A DNA stretch of 64,000 bases from assembly GCA_963776195.1 (NCBI GenBank), contig CAVZMO010000008.1, forward strand, positions 1-64,000. The letters are read 5' to 3'. The stretch is from CAVZMO01 sp963776195. Lineage in GTDB: Bacteria > Nitrospirota > Thermodesulfovibrionia > Thermodesulfovibrionales > SM23-35. How positions within the stretch are numbered: position 1 is the first letter of the stretch; each line of letters opens with the position of its first letter. The position numbers and the translations under genes are program-made. A model generated the notes under the pieces. The model worked only from the letters and a program-made list of their open reading frames with translations, did not search any database and had not been told where the DNA came from. Below, piece by piece: positions 1-7,199 of this stretch.

Positions 1-206
1 CTGATTCGAGGAAAGTTCTCTATCCGGCTGTTCATATGTATAGTTAAATTTAATTTATCAATCATAGTAAGTAACGAGTTTGCCGTGATTACACAATACC
101 GGCAAACCTCCAATACATAAGACCTCGGTGGTTTCGGGGCGAAGCACATGTCCAGCCTCCGAGCTGGCACGCGCTCCGCCCCGGTTGTTCTCCGATATTC
201 TCTTAT

Positions 207-413
207 TTATTTCCATTCTCGGAATCCATCGGTATCGCAGCTCTGCAGTGAAGGACATGTGTGATAATCTCCTGATGAGTCACCGAATCCGCTTAATAAC
301 GGAGCGTTACATTTCGGACATCGCGGAAGCCCTAATCTATCCGCTTCTGCTGACAATTCAGGCTTACACGCTTTTTTCTCAGTCCCCCTTAATTTCTTTT
401 CAAACCCCCTCAT
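207..413 (-). CDS. small cysteine-containing hypothetical protein
   Basis: A 68-residue reading frame on the minus strand. I do not recognise a family. It has one CPKC pair (CPKCNAPLL) followed by two further cysteines, so it could be a small zinc-ribbon protein like the neighbouring gene at 567-767. A second frame (58-258) overlaps its 3' end and also carries cysteines, so the original gene may have been longer and frameshifted near position 240. The N-terminus is basic. Evidence is weak: there is no clear ribosome binding site and nothing is known of the context before position 1. Confidence 0.3.
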   Translation of the reverse strand: MRGFEKKLRGTEKKACKPELSAEADRLGLPRCPKCNAPLLSGFGDSSGDYHTCPSLQSCDTDGFREWK

Positions 414-490
414 ACTTGACCTCTTAATTAACCTTTCAAATCTCTAATATGTTTTCCTCCTTTTAAAATTTCAATAGTTGCCAAATAAAA

Positions 491-532
491 AAGCCGAGAA
501 TCTATGGATTAACTCCAATAGAAACTCGGCTT
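491..532 (-). terminator. intrinsic terminator
   Basis: An 8-bp inverted repeat (AAGCCGAG at 491-498, CTCGGCTT at 525-532) separated by 26 bases. Read on the minus strand, the stem is followed by a T-rich run (TTTTTTATTTGG), so it would end transcription coming from the zinc-ribbon gene at 567-767. The loop is long for a classic terminator, so a folding check would be useful. Confidence 0.5.
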
Positions 533-566
533 CCTTGTCTAAATGACTTGCTTGCCTTAGATGTGT

Positions 567-767
567 TTAGTTACTGTTAGTTAAAATATTCTTTGTGTGA
601 CAATGACGACACTCGATTTCTATAACCCCCTTCTTCTTGTAAGTTTTAACTATATGTTTCTTTATTACAGTGGACTCTCTGTCATCATCAATCAACGTCC
701 TATGGCAACGCCCGCATGTCAAATTGCCCAAGAAAGTAAGAGCGTTTATTATCTCTAACGTTTTCAT
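567..767 (-). CDS. small zinc-ribbon protein, Com-like
   Basis: A 66-residue protein with two CxxC knuckles: CGRC around residues 18-21 and CRHC around residues 53-56, separated by a basic stretch (residues 35-48). Spacing and the C-terminal IEIECRHCHTKN segment resemble the Com-type zinc-binding regulators known from Mu-like phages and their degraded prophages. The family role is translational control of a phage modification gene; here that is only an inference, because no other Mu-like gene is visible. It lies just downstream of the RHH-protein gene and the 67-residue gene on the same strand and is followed by a hairpin terminator, which supports it being the last gene of a short operon. 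Confidence 0.6.
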   Translation of the reverse strand: MKTLEIINALTFLGNLTCGRCHRTLIDDDRESTVIKKHIVKTYKKKGVIEIECRHCHTKNILTNSN

Positions 768-783
768 TTCTTATGCTTACCTT

Positions 784-987
784 CTATATCCTGTAAAAGA
801 ATCTTTTCGGTCTTTCCAGTTCTTCCTTTATCTTTACAAATGAATCCTTTTCAAAAGCCATAGAGGTGAAATAGAAAGCAAAGGTCTCAATTACATTTTT
901 CAAATCCGACACGATATGTTTTTGATCCTCTTTGTCAGTGGTTTTAAGCTTATTAAGATTTTCCGCCAGAATTTCAGCGGCAGACAA
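784..987 (-). CDS. small hypothetical protein downstream of RHH regulator
   Basis: A 67-residue, charged, probably all-helical protein with no recognised motif. Its start lies 8 bp after the stop of the ribbon-helix-helix gene at 996-1385 and its stop lies 16 bp before the start of the zinc-ribbon gene at 567-767, so the three genes look co-transcribed. The pairing of a short RHH protein with a small partner resembles a toxin-antitoxin layout, but the sequence has no known toxin fold, and its length is short for one. Confidence 0.5.
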   Translation of the reverse strand: MSAAEILAENLNKLKTTDKEDQKHIVSDLKNVIETFAFYFTSMAFEKDSFVKIKEELERPKRFFYRI

Positions 988-995
988 GAAATGTC

Positions 996-1385
996 CTACG
1001 GCCTGCCTCTTGTACGCTCATCAATCGTATCTAGGTGCACAATAGTATTTTTTAAAATTGAAGGAATGGACAGAAGCATCAAGGCAGGGTGAAGTTGAGG
1101 ATTCGCACGGTTTAATGGATTCAAAAAATCAGATACTAATAAAGGGATAAACTTTTCGAATTCTTTTGTGATCTGAGATTTTTCAGCTTCGTTCCAGAAT
1201 GTAGGCAAATCCTCTTTCGCTCTTTCTAAAAGGGTTTCAAAATGCTTTCTGGTCAATTTGAAGTTATCATCGGTATGGGATTCGATATATTCGGAAAGAG
1301 ACATACCTTTCCGTTTCGCCTCTCTTTGAATGAATTTCTTAAACTCCTTTGTTACCCTTATACCTATGAATTCATCTTTTGCCAT
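996..1385 (-). CDS. ribbon-helix-helix (CopG/Arc-type) DNA-binding protein
   Basis: A 129-residue protein. Residues 5-35 fit a ribbon-helix-helix fold: a short beta strand (FIGIRVT), an amphipathic helix (KEFKKFIQREAKRKG) and the turn into helix two (GMSLSEYIESH). RHH proteins dimerise and insert the ribbon into the DNA major groove, usually repressing their own promoter. The remaining ~90 residues are helical and unrecognised, longer than in minimal antitoxins. Three tandem 10-11 bp repeats lie 17-48 bp upstream of the start codon, exactly where an autoregulatory operator would be. It heads a three-gene minus-strand operon. The DNA-binding role is family knowledge; autoregulation is inferred. 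Confidence 0.7.
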   Translation of the reverse strand: MAKDEFIGIRVTKEFKKFIQREAKRKGMSLSEYIESHTDDNFKLTRKHFETLLERAKEDLPTFWNEAEKSQITKEFEKFIPLLVSDFLNPLNRANPQLHPALMLLSIPSILKNTIVHLDTIDERTRGRP

Positions 1386-1401
1386 ATAAATTCCTTAATG
1401 A

Positions 1402-1433
1402 ATAACCAATGTTAACCAAATGATAACCAATGT
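1402..1433. promoter_or_regulatory. tandem repeat operator of the RHH gene
   Basis: Three imperfect tandem repeats (ATAACCAATG, TTAACCAAATG, ATAACCAATG) with a period of 10-11 bp, so all fall on the same DNA face. The outer two are identical over 11 bp. They lie directly upstream of the RHH gene starting at 1385. RHH dimers commonly bind such helically phased short repeats; binding here is inferred. Confidence 0.55.
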
Positions 1434-1569
1434 AATCTAAAGATGTCAATACTTCACATCATTTGAACTTATTATAGATTGATTAAATAAGCTAATATGA
1501 AGGGATTAAGAACCCACGAACAAACTGGTATTGAAAAATGAAATTGTTGACAATTACCGCAGGAAATGA

Positions 1570-1646
1570 TTATAACGATTCAAATCAGCGGCGCGGTTTT
1601 TGCGACGTATGCTGCATTAGGTTGTTCGGCTTGTCATACGCGTCAT
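1570..1646 (-). other. possible attC-like recombination site (weak)
   Basis: Read on the minus strand, the segment just after the stop of the gene at 1662-2086 starts with GTATGAC and ends with AATCGTTATAATC, with a GC-rich inner segment (GCGCCGC). This layout recalls the R''-L''-L'-R' plan of integron attC sites and is about 75 bp long. The core boxes deviate from the RYYYAAC/GTTRRRY consensus and the stem pairing is imperfect. It is listed because it sits in the same relation to its upstream gene as the stronger site at 2317-2417. Confidence 0.3.
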
Positions 1647-1661
1647 AGACGAATCCAAAAC

Positions 1662-2086
1662 TTACTGTTTCGATTCCCTCTTGGCGATGCCAAACCAGAA
1701 GGCAAATCCTGCGGCGCCAATAAGCATGATTACATTTCCCCAATTTGGACCGGATAAGACTATGTCATCACCAACGGCCTCCATTCCATCGCGAGTCCGA
1801 AACCACATCGTATTGCCTATATGAGACTCGGCCATGGCCCCAAAGATCGCCAATACCACAAACACTCCCCCCGTTGCGCCGGCAAGTGCACGACTAATCT
1901 GTTTTCGGTCACCGCATCCGGTTGCCACACTCTCCAAATCCATCCTACAAGAAACCATGTCGCCAGCGGAATCGCGACAAGGTAGCTTGTACGTATTACG
2001 AGCCACGCAGGCCACGAGTGGTCGATCGGTCCCCAAATCAGTAGGGCTACAAAGACCATGCCTACAATGTACTTTCGAGAACTCAT
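1662..2086 (-). CDS. small membrane protein, frameshifted in this sequence
   Basis: Two overlapping minus-strand frames make one ~140-residue protein. The first begins at 2086 (MSSRKYIVGMV) with two hydrophobic segments. Near 1900 the frame must shift by one base at a run of four A's; the second frame then continues with a third hydrophobic segment (GGVFVVLAIFG) and a fourth (WGNVIMLIGAAGFAFWFGIA). The predicted product is a four-helix inner-membrane protein of unknown family. The indel lies in a homopolymer, so sequence error is more likely than decay. A possible attC-like site follows its stop. Its base composition is richer in GC than the neighbouring genes, in keeping with cassette origin. 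Confidence 0.45.
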
Positions 2087-2316
2087 TTGTCTCCTCTGCC
2101 GAACCAGTTATTAGATAGACGGAAACCGACACGATAATATCGGAATTTGTATATTAGTCAAACAACGCTCTACATTTCCCATAGTTGATTACCAATAATA
2201 ACGTACACTATTTTTAAGCTTTTGAAAAGAGCGACTTACAGTTATTGAGAGGATGACTTCACCGCTTATCAACAGGTTCAAACTATTTGCAATAGTAAAG
2301 ATTTGCGGGAGAAGTA

Positions 2317-2417
2317 TGCAGGTAACAATTCCGACAACCCGCGCCGCGCACTATCTCAAGCGAAAGCATCTCATCGTCGGCACTGCGTCGGGTTAATTCG
2401 TGTTAGGCATTACCTTA
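2317..2417 (-). other. attC-like integron recombination site
   Basis: A ~100-bp imperfect palindrome. On the minus strand it opens with a perfect R'' core GCCTAAC, then spacer ACGAATT, L'' AACCCG, and closes with L' CGGGTT, spacer and R'-like GTTACC. The outer boxes pair (TAACA with TGTTA) and the inner boxes pair (AACCCG with CGGGTT), with an additional CGCA/TGCG stem. The text TTAATTCGTGTTAGGC on the plus strand closely matches known attC right ends. It starts 44 bp after the stop of the gene at 2461-2928, the normal position for a cassette site. The core at the other end deviates from consensus, and orientation cannot be proven by eye. Confidence 0.5.
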
Positions 2418-2460
2418 TAGCGTATCCCTTTTGGGGCTGCAATGTCATTAAGAGACATCT

Positions 2461-2928
2461 TCATTTGTATGTTTTCTCCCAACTCAGATTAATTATTTGC
2501 TGGTGCTTTGACTTAAAATAATGCCTTACAACATTGTCAATATGGTCATTATTTAAAACTAATGGCTTTATCGGATTTGCGACATAATGCCATTTTTCAT
2601 TCTTAATTGCTGGTGAAATATTCAAAGATCTCATGGCAGAAGCATACAAACTATACCTCATAATTTCAGATATTCTGTTAGATAACATCAAATTCATAGC
2701 ATCATTTTCTGAAAGTTGCGAGTAAAGCTCAATACATTTTAAAAAGTCAACTGCGGCCACAGAAACATCCAATTTTTGTTTTTCAAATAATGTGTCGTAG
2801 GTAATTGCTGCAAGATACGCATTAAATACAGCACTATGAACAAGCGATTTACTATGACTGCGAGCGAAAAAATAAATAATAATAATACCGATAAATAAGC
2901 CTAATAAGATAGTGATGTTAAACTCCAT
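2461..2928 (-). CDS. hypothetical single-pass membrane protein
   Basis: A 155-residue protein with an N-terminal transmembrane helix (residues 4-22, ILLGLFIGIIIIYFF) and a soluble helical cytoplasmic domain. No family is recognised. Its start codon overlaps the end of the upstream gene (stop at 2918) by 11 bp, so the two are translationally coupled. It is followed by the attC-like site at 2317-2417, which makes the pair a candidate two-gene integron cassette. The strong AT bias differs from the more GC-rich reading frame at 1662-2086. Confidence 0.6.
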   Translation of the reverse strand: MEFNITILLGLFIGIIIIYFFARSHSKSLVHSAVFNAYLAAITYDTLFEKQKLDVSVAAVDFLKCIELYSQLSENDAMNLMLSNRISEIMRYSLYASAMRSLNISPAIKNEKWHYVANPIKPLVLNNDHIDNVVRHYFKSKHQQIINLSWEKTYK

Positions 2929-3610
2929 GCCGAGTTTGGCGCTCCTTTATTTCTTGTTCACGCATCCGGCGCTGCCATGCTTTCAGCTTGCTATCAGGCA
3001 GTTCCTCTAAAATCCCCCATCCATGCTCAAAGATCATGTAAAGCTTTTCACAGTAGTACTCCCCGAATCCAGCTTGTCTGAGGAGAAATTCTATTTCATC
3101 CCAAGACACGTGTTCGTTTCGTCGGTGGCAACAAATGATGAATTTGTAAAAATGCCGCCAGCTTGTACGACTCAGAAAGGATTTGTTTGCGTTAGTTGTG
3201 AAATCATCAAAGAACTTCGCTGGATACTGTGATAACTTGGGAGTCAGTTGCGCTATTGTTTGAACATGTAGTCTTCTATTGCTGCGATAACGTTTGTTGT
3301 AAGCCTTCAATACAGGACCAATAAAGCGCCTTGTGAGAGCGGTATATTCCTCATAGTCGGGATTGACTTCACGCCAGCCATTTGCTTCTGCATTTACGAA
3401 AATACGAGTCTCTTGTTCCTTGTCGGAGGACAAAACAATCCTAAGTTTCTCCGGAACATCAGGTTCGGTAGGAACCAATGTCAGAATTTGCTTCTGATGT
3501 TCAATGCCAACTTGAGAAAGCTGTCGAGCTATGTCTTTCAAGCGTCTGAGAAACAAAGGTGCGTCAGCGTCCGTACTGATCCACATGTCTGGCAAGAATG
3601 GAAAACTCAT
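2918..3610 (-). CDS. hypothetical protein, possible integron cassette gene
   Basis: A 230-residue soluble protein of unknown family. I place the start at the ATG at 3610 (MSFPFLPDMW) because a GAAGG element lies about 7 bases upstream and because the frame further upstream is only translation of an inverted repeat. The middle is basic and aromatic (WREVNPDYEEYTALTRRFI, residues ~85-105), and the C-terminus is a charged helix ending in MREQEIKERQTRHGV. It contains two adjacent cysteines (ICCHRR) but no clear metal site. It is coupled to the membrane protein gene at 2461-2928 by an 11-bp overlap, suggesting that the two products act together. No function is proposed. Confidence 0.6.
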   Translation of the reverse strand: MSFPFLPDMWISTDADAPLFLRRLKDIARQLSQVGIEHQKQILTLVPTEPDVPEKLRIVLSSDKEQETRIFVNAEANGWREVNPDYEEYTALTRRFIGPVLKAYNKRYRSNRRLHVQTIAQLTPKLSQYPAKFFDDFTTNANKSFLSRTSWRHFYKFIICCHRRNEHVSWDEIEFLLRQAGFGEYYCEKLYMIFEHGWGILEELPDSKLKAWQRRMREQEIKERQTRHGV

Positions 3611-3630
3611 GTCTGGCCCTTCACACGGAT

Positions 3631-3733
3631 AATGCGCGAGTTGAGCAGTGGGCCGGAGGCCCATCTGTTTCGAACTCCTGGTTCTTCCCTCGCGGAGCGC
3701 ATTTTACCCTGTTCGCTGCTCAACTCGCGCATT
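3631..3733. repeat. long inverted repeat with nested hairpin
   Basis: Perfect 18-bp arms, AATGCGCGAGTTGAGCAG at 3631-3648 and its complement at 3716-3733, enclose 67 bases. Just inside the left arm is a second perfect hairpin (TGGGCC, loop GGA, GGCCCA, 3649-3663). Downstream sequence (3735-3762) is a partial inverted copy of the inner segment (CTCGC/GCGAG and GTTC blocks). The structure sits upstream of the 2918-3610 gene. The arms contain GTTGAGC and GCTCAAC, which resemble attC cores, but in the opposite order. Confidence 0.7.
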
Positions 3734-3738
3734 CTACC

Positions 3739-4191
3739 CGAGCGGAGCGAGGGGAGAACAAGGTATTAGCCCACCCAGATAACATCCCTTTTCGGATGTT
3801 ATCCAAGCATGACAAATAGTTTTTCCAGTTTTTGTTCATCTTTGGAAATATTATCATACTGAGCTGATTGTTATCACAAAAGTTGCGGGCTGGCTGACTC
3901 CATATCATGAATATTGGGATGATAACCACAATATGGGATAACTCCCTCATATAAATTCAATTACAAATCACGAATACCAAAAGAAACATCCCCTTCTAAA
4001 CCCTGTCCAAGCGATGCGCATTTCAGTTATTATTGTTTTTTCACCATAGTAAAAATGTAGCAGAATTGTAGCAGAAAGCACCCCAATTTTACATAATATG
4101 GCGAAAATACTGGAGGGGATATAATGGGCAATTAGTCTTTATAATCAACAAATTAAGCGGAAACCCAGACCAGAAGCCAACCAGCTAAAAT
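3739..4191. other. non-coding stretch at the edge of the accessory region
   Basis: About 450 bases with no credible gene. It holds one perfect hairpin, GATAACATCC with a 6-base loop and GGATGTTATC (3778-3803), and otherwise AT-rich sequence with scattered stops in all frames. It lies between the inverted repeat at 3631-3733 and the tRNA-Leu remnant, where an integron integrase or an integrase gene of an island might be expected; none is present. Confidence 0.5.
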
Positions 4192-4245
4192 ATGCCGAAA
4201 TCGAATTTTAAGTCCCTTGCGTCTACCAATTCCGCCACTTCGGCA
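4192..4245 (-). pseudogene. tRNA-Leu(UAA) remnant with internal deletion
   Basis: On the minus strand, GCCGAAG (acceptor 5' strand) is followed by GTGGCGGAATTGGTAGACGC (D arm) and AAGGGACTTAAAAT, the 5' half of a leucine anticodon arm with anticodon UAA. The sequence then jumps to TTCGATTTCGGCA, which matches the T-loop and acceptor 3' strand. The 3' half of the anticodon stem, variable arm and T-stem are missing (roughly 30 bases), so the product cannot fold as a tRNA. It marks the boundary between the accessory region below 4.2 kb and core genes above. Confidence 0.7.
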
Positions 4246-4487
4246 TAGTTGATTTTATTAGATTATCAGGTGTTTGGTCAACCACTCTTTTTTACCGTCG
4301 GAATTGGACACGAGACCCGAAACTTCCGTATAGCGACGCCGATATCAATGGCCTGAGCATGGTTTTGTGCGTTCAGAAGGGTTGTCCGATATTTTGGTAG
4401 AATGCTAAGATAAAGTGAAATAAAAAGTCAGACGATGCCGTGTTTCAGAAGAAGAAGGCGGAGACTGTTTGGAGGTAATGTTTAAGC

Positions 4488-5303
4488 ATGATAGCTAGAG
4501 AGAAGACAAAAAAGCGGCTGATGAATAAATTGGATGATCTGCGCAGGGTACTCGATGAACTTCAAGAAGCACTTTTCGAGTTTCATAAGTCTGAAGAGCA
4601 AATCCAGGAACATATTATCGAATATGAAAAATTATCTGCCCTCGGCAGACTTACCGCTAATGTCGCACACGAGATACGAAATCCGATTACGGTTATCGGT
4701 GGGCTGACGGAAAGGCTCAAGAAAGGCTTTGTCCATGAACCGAAACAAAAGGAATATCTTGATCTCATTTCACTGGAGGTAAAAAGGCTCGAAGAAATCT
4801 TGAAGGACGTTCTTATTTTTTCCAATAAGGCTTTTTTCCAGAGGGGACTAAAAGATATTAACGGGATAATAGATGAAACGTTGAATGATTATGAGCTTGC
4901 GTGTAAGAATGTTTCAATAATAATAAACAAATTTCCAGGTCATATTCCGCAGATATATATTGATGAAAGGCAGGTCAGGGCCGCCATTAGTAATCTCATT
5001 TCGAATGCGATTGATGCGATGCCCGAGGGAGGAACGCTGACCGTTACTACAAATATTGAATCTTTACGCGGTAAGAACTATGTGGCTGTGGCAGTTGTGG
5101 ATACCGGGACCGGCATTTCGGAAGAGAATTTAAAAATGCTCTATGAACCTTTTTTTACGACAAAAATAGAGAAACAGGAGACGGGTCTGGGGCTTGCCAT
5201 TACCAGAAAGATAATAGAAGGTCACGGTGGTTTAATTAAAGTTGACAGCGTTGTCGGGAAGGGGTCTGTCTTCACTTTATATTTTCCTTATAGAACAAAA
5301 TAA
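4488..5303 (+). CDS. sensor histidine kinase (cytoplasmic)
   Basis: A 271-residue histidine kinase. Residues 1-45 form a coiled coil. The dimerisation/phosphoacceptor box is SALGRLTANVAHEIRNP with the phospho-accepting His near residue 62. The ATP-binding HATPase domain follows, with N box ISNLISNAIDAM (about 167-178), G1 box DTGTGIS (about 207-213), F box EPFFTTK and G2 box TGLGLAI. No transmembrane segment or sensory domain is present, so it probably senses through a partner or is one of the NtrB-like soluble kinases. No response regulator gene is adjacent; the nearest sigma-54 activator is at 35 kb. The start follows a GGAGG at about 4470-4474, 13 bases upstream, which is rather far. Confidence 0.85.
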   Translation: MIAREKTKKRLMNKLDDLRRVLDELQEALFEFHKSEEQIQEHIIEYEKLSALGRLTANVAHEIRNPITVIGGLTERLKKGFVHEPKQKEYLDLISLEVKRLEEILKDVLIFSNKAFFQRGLKDINGIIDETLNDYELACKNVSIIINKFPGHIPQIYIDERQVRAAISNLISNAIDAMPEGGTLTVTTNIESLRGKNYVAVAVVDTGTGISEENLKMLYEPFFTTKIEKQETGLGLAITRKIIEGHGGLIKVDSVVGKGSVFTLYFPYRTK

Positions 5304-5517
5304 CCTGAGCAGACAATATGTCCTGTGACCGGACAACTTGTCCGTAAGAATCCGGGTATCTCTGCATACCAATGCCACAATGGATTTCTGAACGAAAACA
5401 TGCCGACAACTGGCAAACAAGCGCATGGGAACGTAAATTCGGCTATCCGGCCGCTGGTCTGCCCGACGATATCAGGGACGAACATTTCTAAAGATAGTGA
5501 AATGGCCGGATAATCAA

Positions 5518-5805
5518 TTATGATTTTCTAAATAGATCATCCAACCGTCTGAGCACATCTTCTTTTGTTTCGTCCGTTGAAGAAGATGCAGATTCTTTAA
5601 AGGTGAAATAGTCACAGAAATTCGCCCTGTCCCTTGACCTCTGGAATTCCGCCTTTGTCTCAAGGCATTTGTTGTGACTCGTTTCGGAATAAAACCTGCA
5701 ATTAAGGCAGATATGAAGGTCCCCTCCACATTGAGGACAGGTGGATTTCCTCGAAAAATACTTGTCTATGTCAATTTGTTTATTGCACAATGCACAGATA
5801 TTCAT
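5518..5805 (-). CDS. small zinc-ribbon protein
   Basis: A 95-residue protein, starting at the internal ATG at 5805 (MNICALCNKQ). It has CALC (about residues 4-7), CPQCGG, and CLNC followed by FYSETSHNKC, and a later FC, enough ligands for two zinc sites. The C-terminus is acidic and helical (KEDVLRRLDDLFRK). Small proteins of this layout are common and uncharacterised in anaerobic Gram-negative bacteria. It lies 13 bp after the GYD-domain gene on the same strand, suggesting co-transcription. Function is unknown. Confidence 0.65.
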   Translation of the reverse strand: MNICALCNKQIDIDKYFSRKSTCPQCGGDLHICLNCRFYSETSHNKCLETKAEFQRSRDRANFCDYFTFKESASSSTDETKEDVLRRLDDLFRKS

Positions 5806-5818
5806 CTCTAAACACTTT

Positions 5819-6103
5819 TCATCTGATCGTCTTGATAAAATCCTCAATGGGCAGCGCTGCGAGTGTTAGAAGTTGTACAGAACCTCTTGAGCCGAGCTCA
5901 ACGGACATCCTCAGCATAACTGCATTGTCATCAGCCTCGACGATGTTCACGAAATCATACGGTCCGAGGACCGCAAACTGTTCCTTTACCTTGATTCCCA
6001 TCTTTCCCAGTTCCTTATTCACCTCAAGGATTCTCTTTGGGTTCTCCTTGAGCGTCTTCCTTCCTTCATCAGTGAGTGTACTTAAAACGACATAGTAAGC
6101 CAT
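5819..6103 (-). CDS. GYD-domain protein
   Basis: A 94-residue single-domain protein, started at the ATG at 6103 (MAYYVVLSTLTDEG), preceded by AGGAGGAAA. It has the alpha/beta ferredoxin-like pattern of the GYD family: a first strand (YYVVLSTL), a helix, then EQFAVLGPYDFVNIVEADD with the family's characteristic G-x-YD motif at about residues 48-52. Members are small oligomeric proteins of unknown function. It leads a two-gene minus-strand unit with the zinc-ribbon gene. Confidence 0.8.
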   Translation of the reverse strand: MAYYVVLSTLTDEGRKTLKENPKRILEVNKELGKMGIKVKEQFAVLGPYDFVNIVEADDNAVMLRMSVELGSRGSVQLLTLAALPIEDFIKTIR

Positions 6104-6368
6104 GTTTTCCTCCTTCACGGTTCAAAAAATTGTTGATAGGCAGACAGCAAAGCTCTTCTCACCCGCATTTATACAGAATACAACGCCATGTCCGTTCATC
6201 TTAAAGACCCCGCAAGAGATCAATCGACGCTTCTTTATTATAGATTCAATATTATTACATTCGAAGGACGATGTCCAATAATAATACTGACTGGAGAATA
6301 TCAAAATAGTTGAAAATAACGGGGTTAAGAAATTGACAATTTAAGGCGTTCTCTGGTTAAATTAAACG

Positions 6369-7199
6369 ATGTGGGAATATACTGAAAAAGTTAAACAATT
6401 TTTTTTAAAGCCTAAGAATATTGGAGAGATTGAGAACCCGGATGCTGTCGGTGATGTGGGTAGCATTGTGTGCGGTGATGCGTTAAGATTGACCCTGAAA
6501 ATAGACAAAGAAACGGACAAAATCATCGATGCAAAATTTCAGACATTCGGCTGTGCAAGCGCAATCGCAAGTTCCTCCGCCCTTACCGAATTGATCAAAG
6601 ACAAGACGATTGAAGAGGCGTTGCAGATATCGAATCAGGATATAGCGGAATTCCTCGGTGGGCTTCCGCAGGAGAAGATGCACTGTTCCGTAATGGGAAG
6701 AGAGGCGCTCGAAGCGGCTGTTGCCGACTATAAAGGCATTCCGAAAGAAGTGGAAGAAGAAGGCAAACTTGTCTGCAAGTGCTTCAACGTGACGGAAGAA
6801 AAAATTAGAAAAGTTGCGATAGAAAACCATCTGACGACCGTAGATGAGATAACGGATTATACGAAGGCGGGCGGCGGCTGCGGTGAATGCAAAACAGAAA
6901 TCGAGGCGATCCTCAGAGATATATGGTCGTTGAAAGTGCCTGAGAAGCCTGCCAAACCGAAAAAGCTCACGAACCTTCAGAAGATCGCCCTTATACAGGA
7001 GGTTATCGAGAGGGAGATAAGACCGGTATTGCAGGCGGACGGCGGGGATGTCGAGCTTATCGATATAGAGGGCAATAAAGTTGTTATAGCTCTGCGAGGC
7101 ATGTGTACGGGATGCGTCATGGCCGACGTGACTATTGGGAGCGTCCAGAATAAACTGAGAGAACTGGTTGGTGACGAAATAGTCGTGGAGGCCCAGTGA
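6369..7199 (+). CDS. nifU: NifU-type Fe-S cluster scaffold protein
   Basis: A 276-residue full-length NifU with three domains. Residues 1-125 are an IscU-like scaffold with cysteines in SIVCGDAL, FGCASA and MHCSVMG. Residues ~135-185 are a BFD-like [2Fe-2S] domain (LVCKCFNVTEE and GGGCGECKTE). Residues ~200-276 are the NifU C-terminal domain with the CTGC cluster site. It assembles Fe-S clusters from sulfur supplied by the desulfurase, whose gene overlaps its stop by 4 bp. A TTGACA element at 6333-6338 and TTAAAT at 6357-6362 end only 6 bases before the ATG and there is no ribosome binding site, so the transcript may be nearly leaderless. Confidence 0.95.
   Translation: MWEYTEKVKQFFLKPKNIGEIENPDAVGDVGSIVCGDALRLTLKIDKETDKIIDAKFQTFGCASAIASSSALTELIKDKTIEEALQISNQDIAEFLGGLPQEKMHCSVMGREALEAAVADYKGIPKEVEEEGKLVCKCFNVTEEKIRKVAIENHLTTVDEITDYTKAGGGCGECKTEIEAILRDIWSLKVPEKPAKPKKLTNLQKIALIQEVIEREIRPVLQADGGDVELIDIEGNKVVIALRGMCTGCVMADVTIGSVQNKLRELVGDEIVVEAQ

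Noticed and set aside
2303..2521. Plus-strand 72-codon gene
   Set aside because: It spans the attC-like palindrome and the end of the opposite gene, has no protein-like pattern and is better explained as a shadow frame.
4192..4245. Group I intron in tRNA-Leu(UAA)
   Set aside because: Such introns insert in the anticodon loop and keep the tRNA halves complete; here the 3' half is itself incomplete and no intron core is present.
5325..5513. Small gene between the kinase and the zinc-ribbon gene
   Set aside because: The plus frame (62 codons) has no start signal and no protein-like composition; the segment carries short inverted repeats instead.
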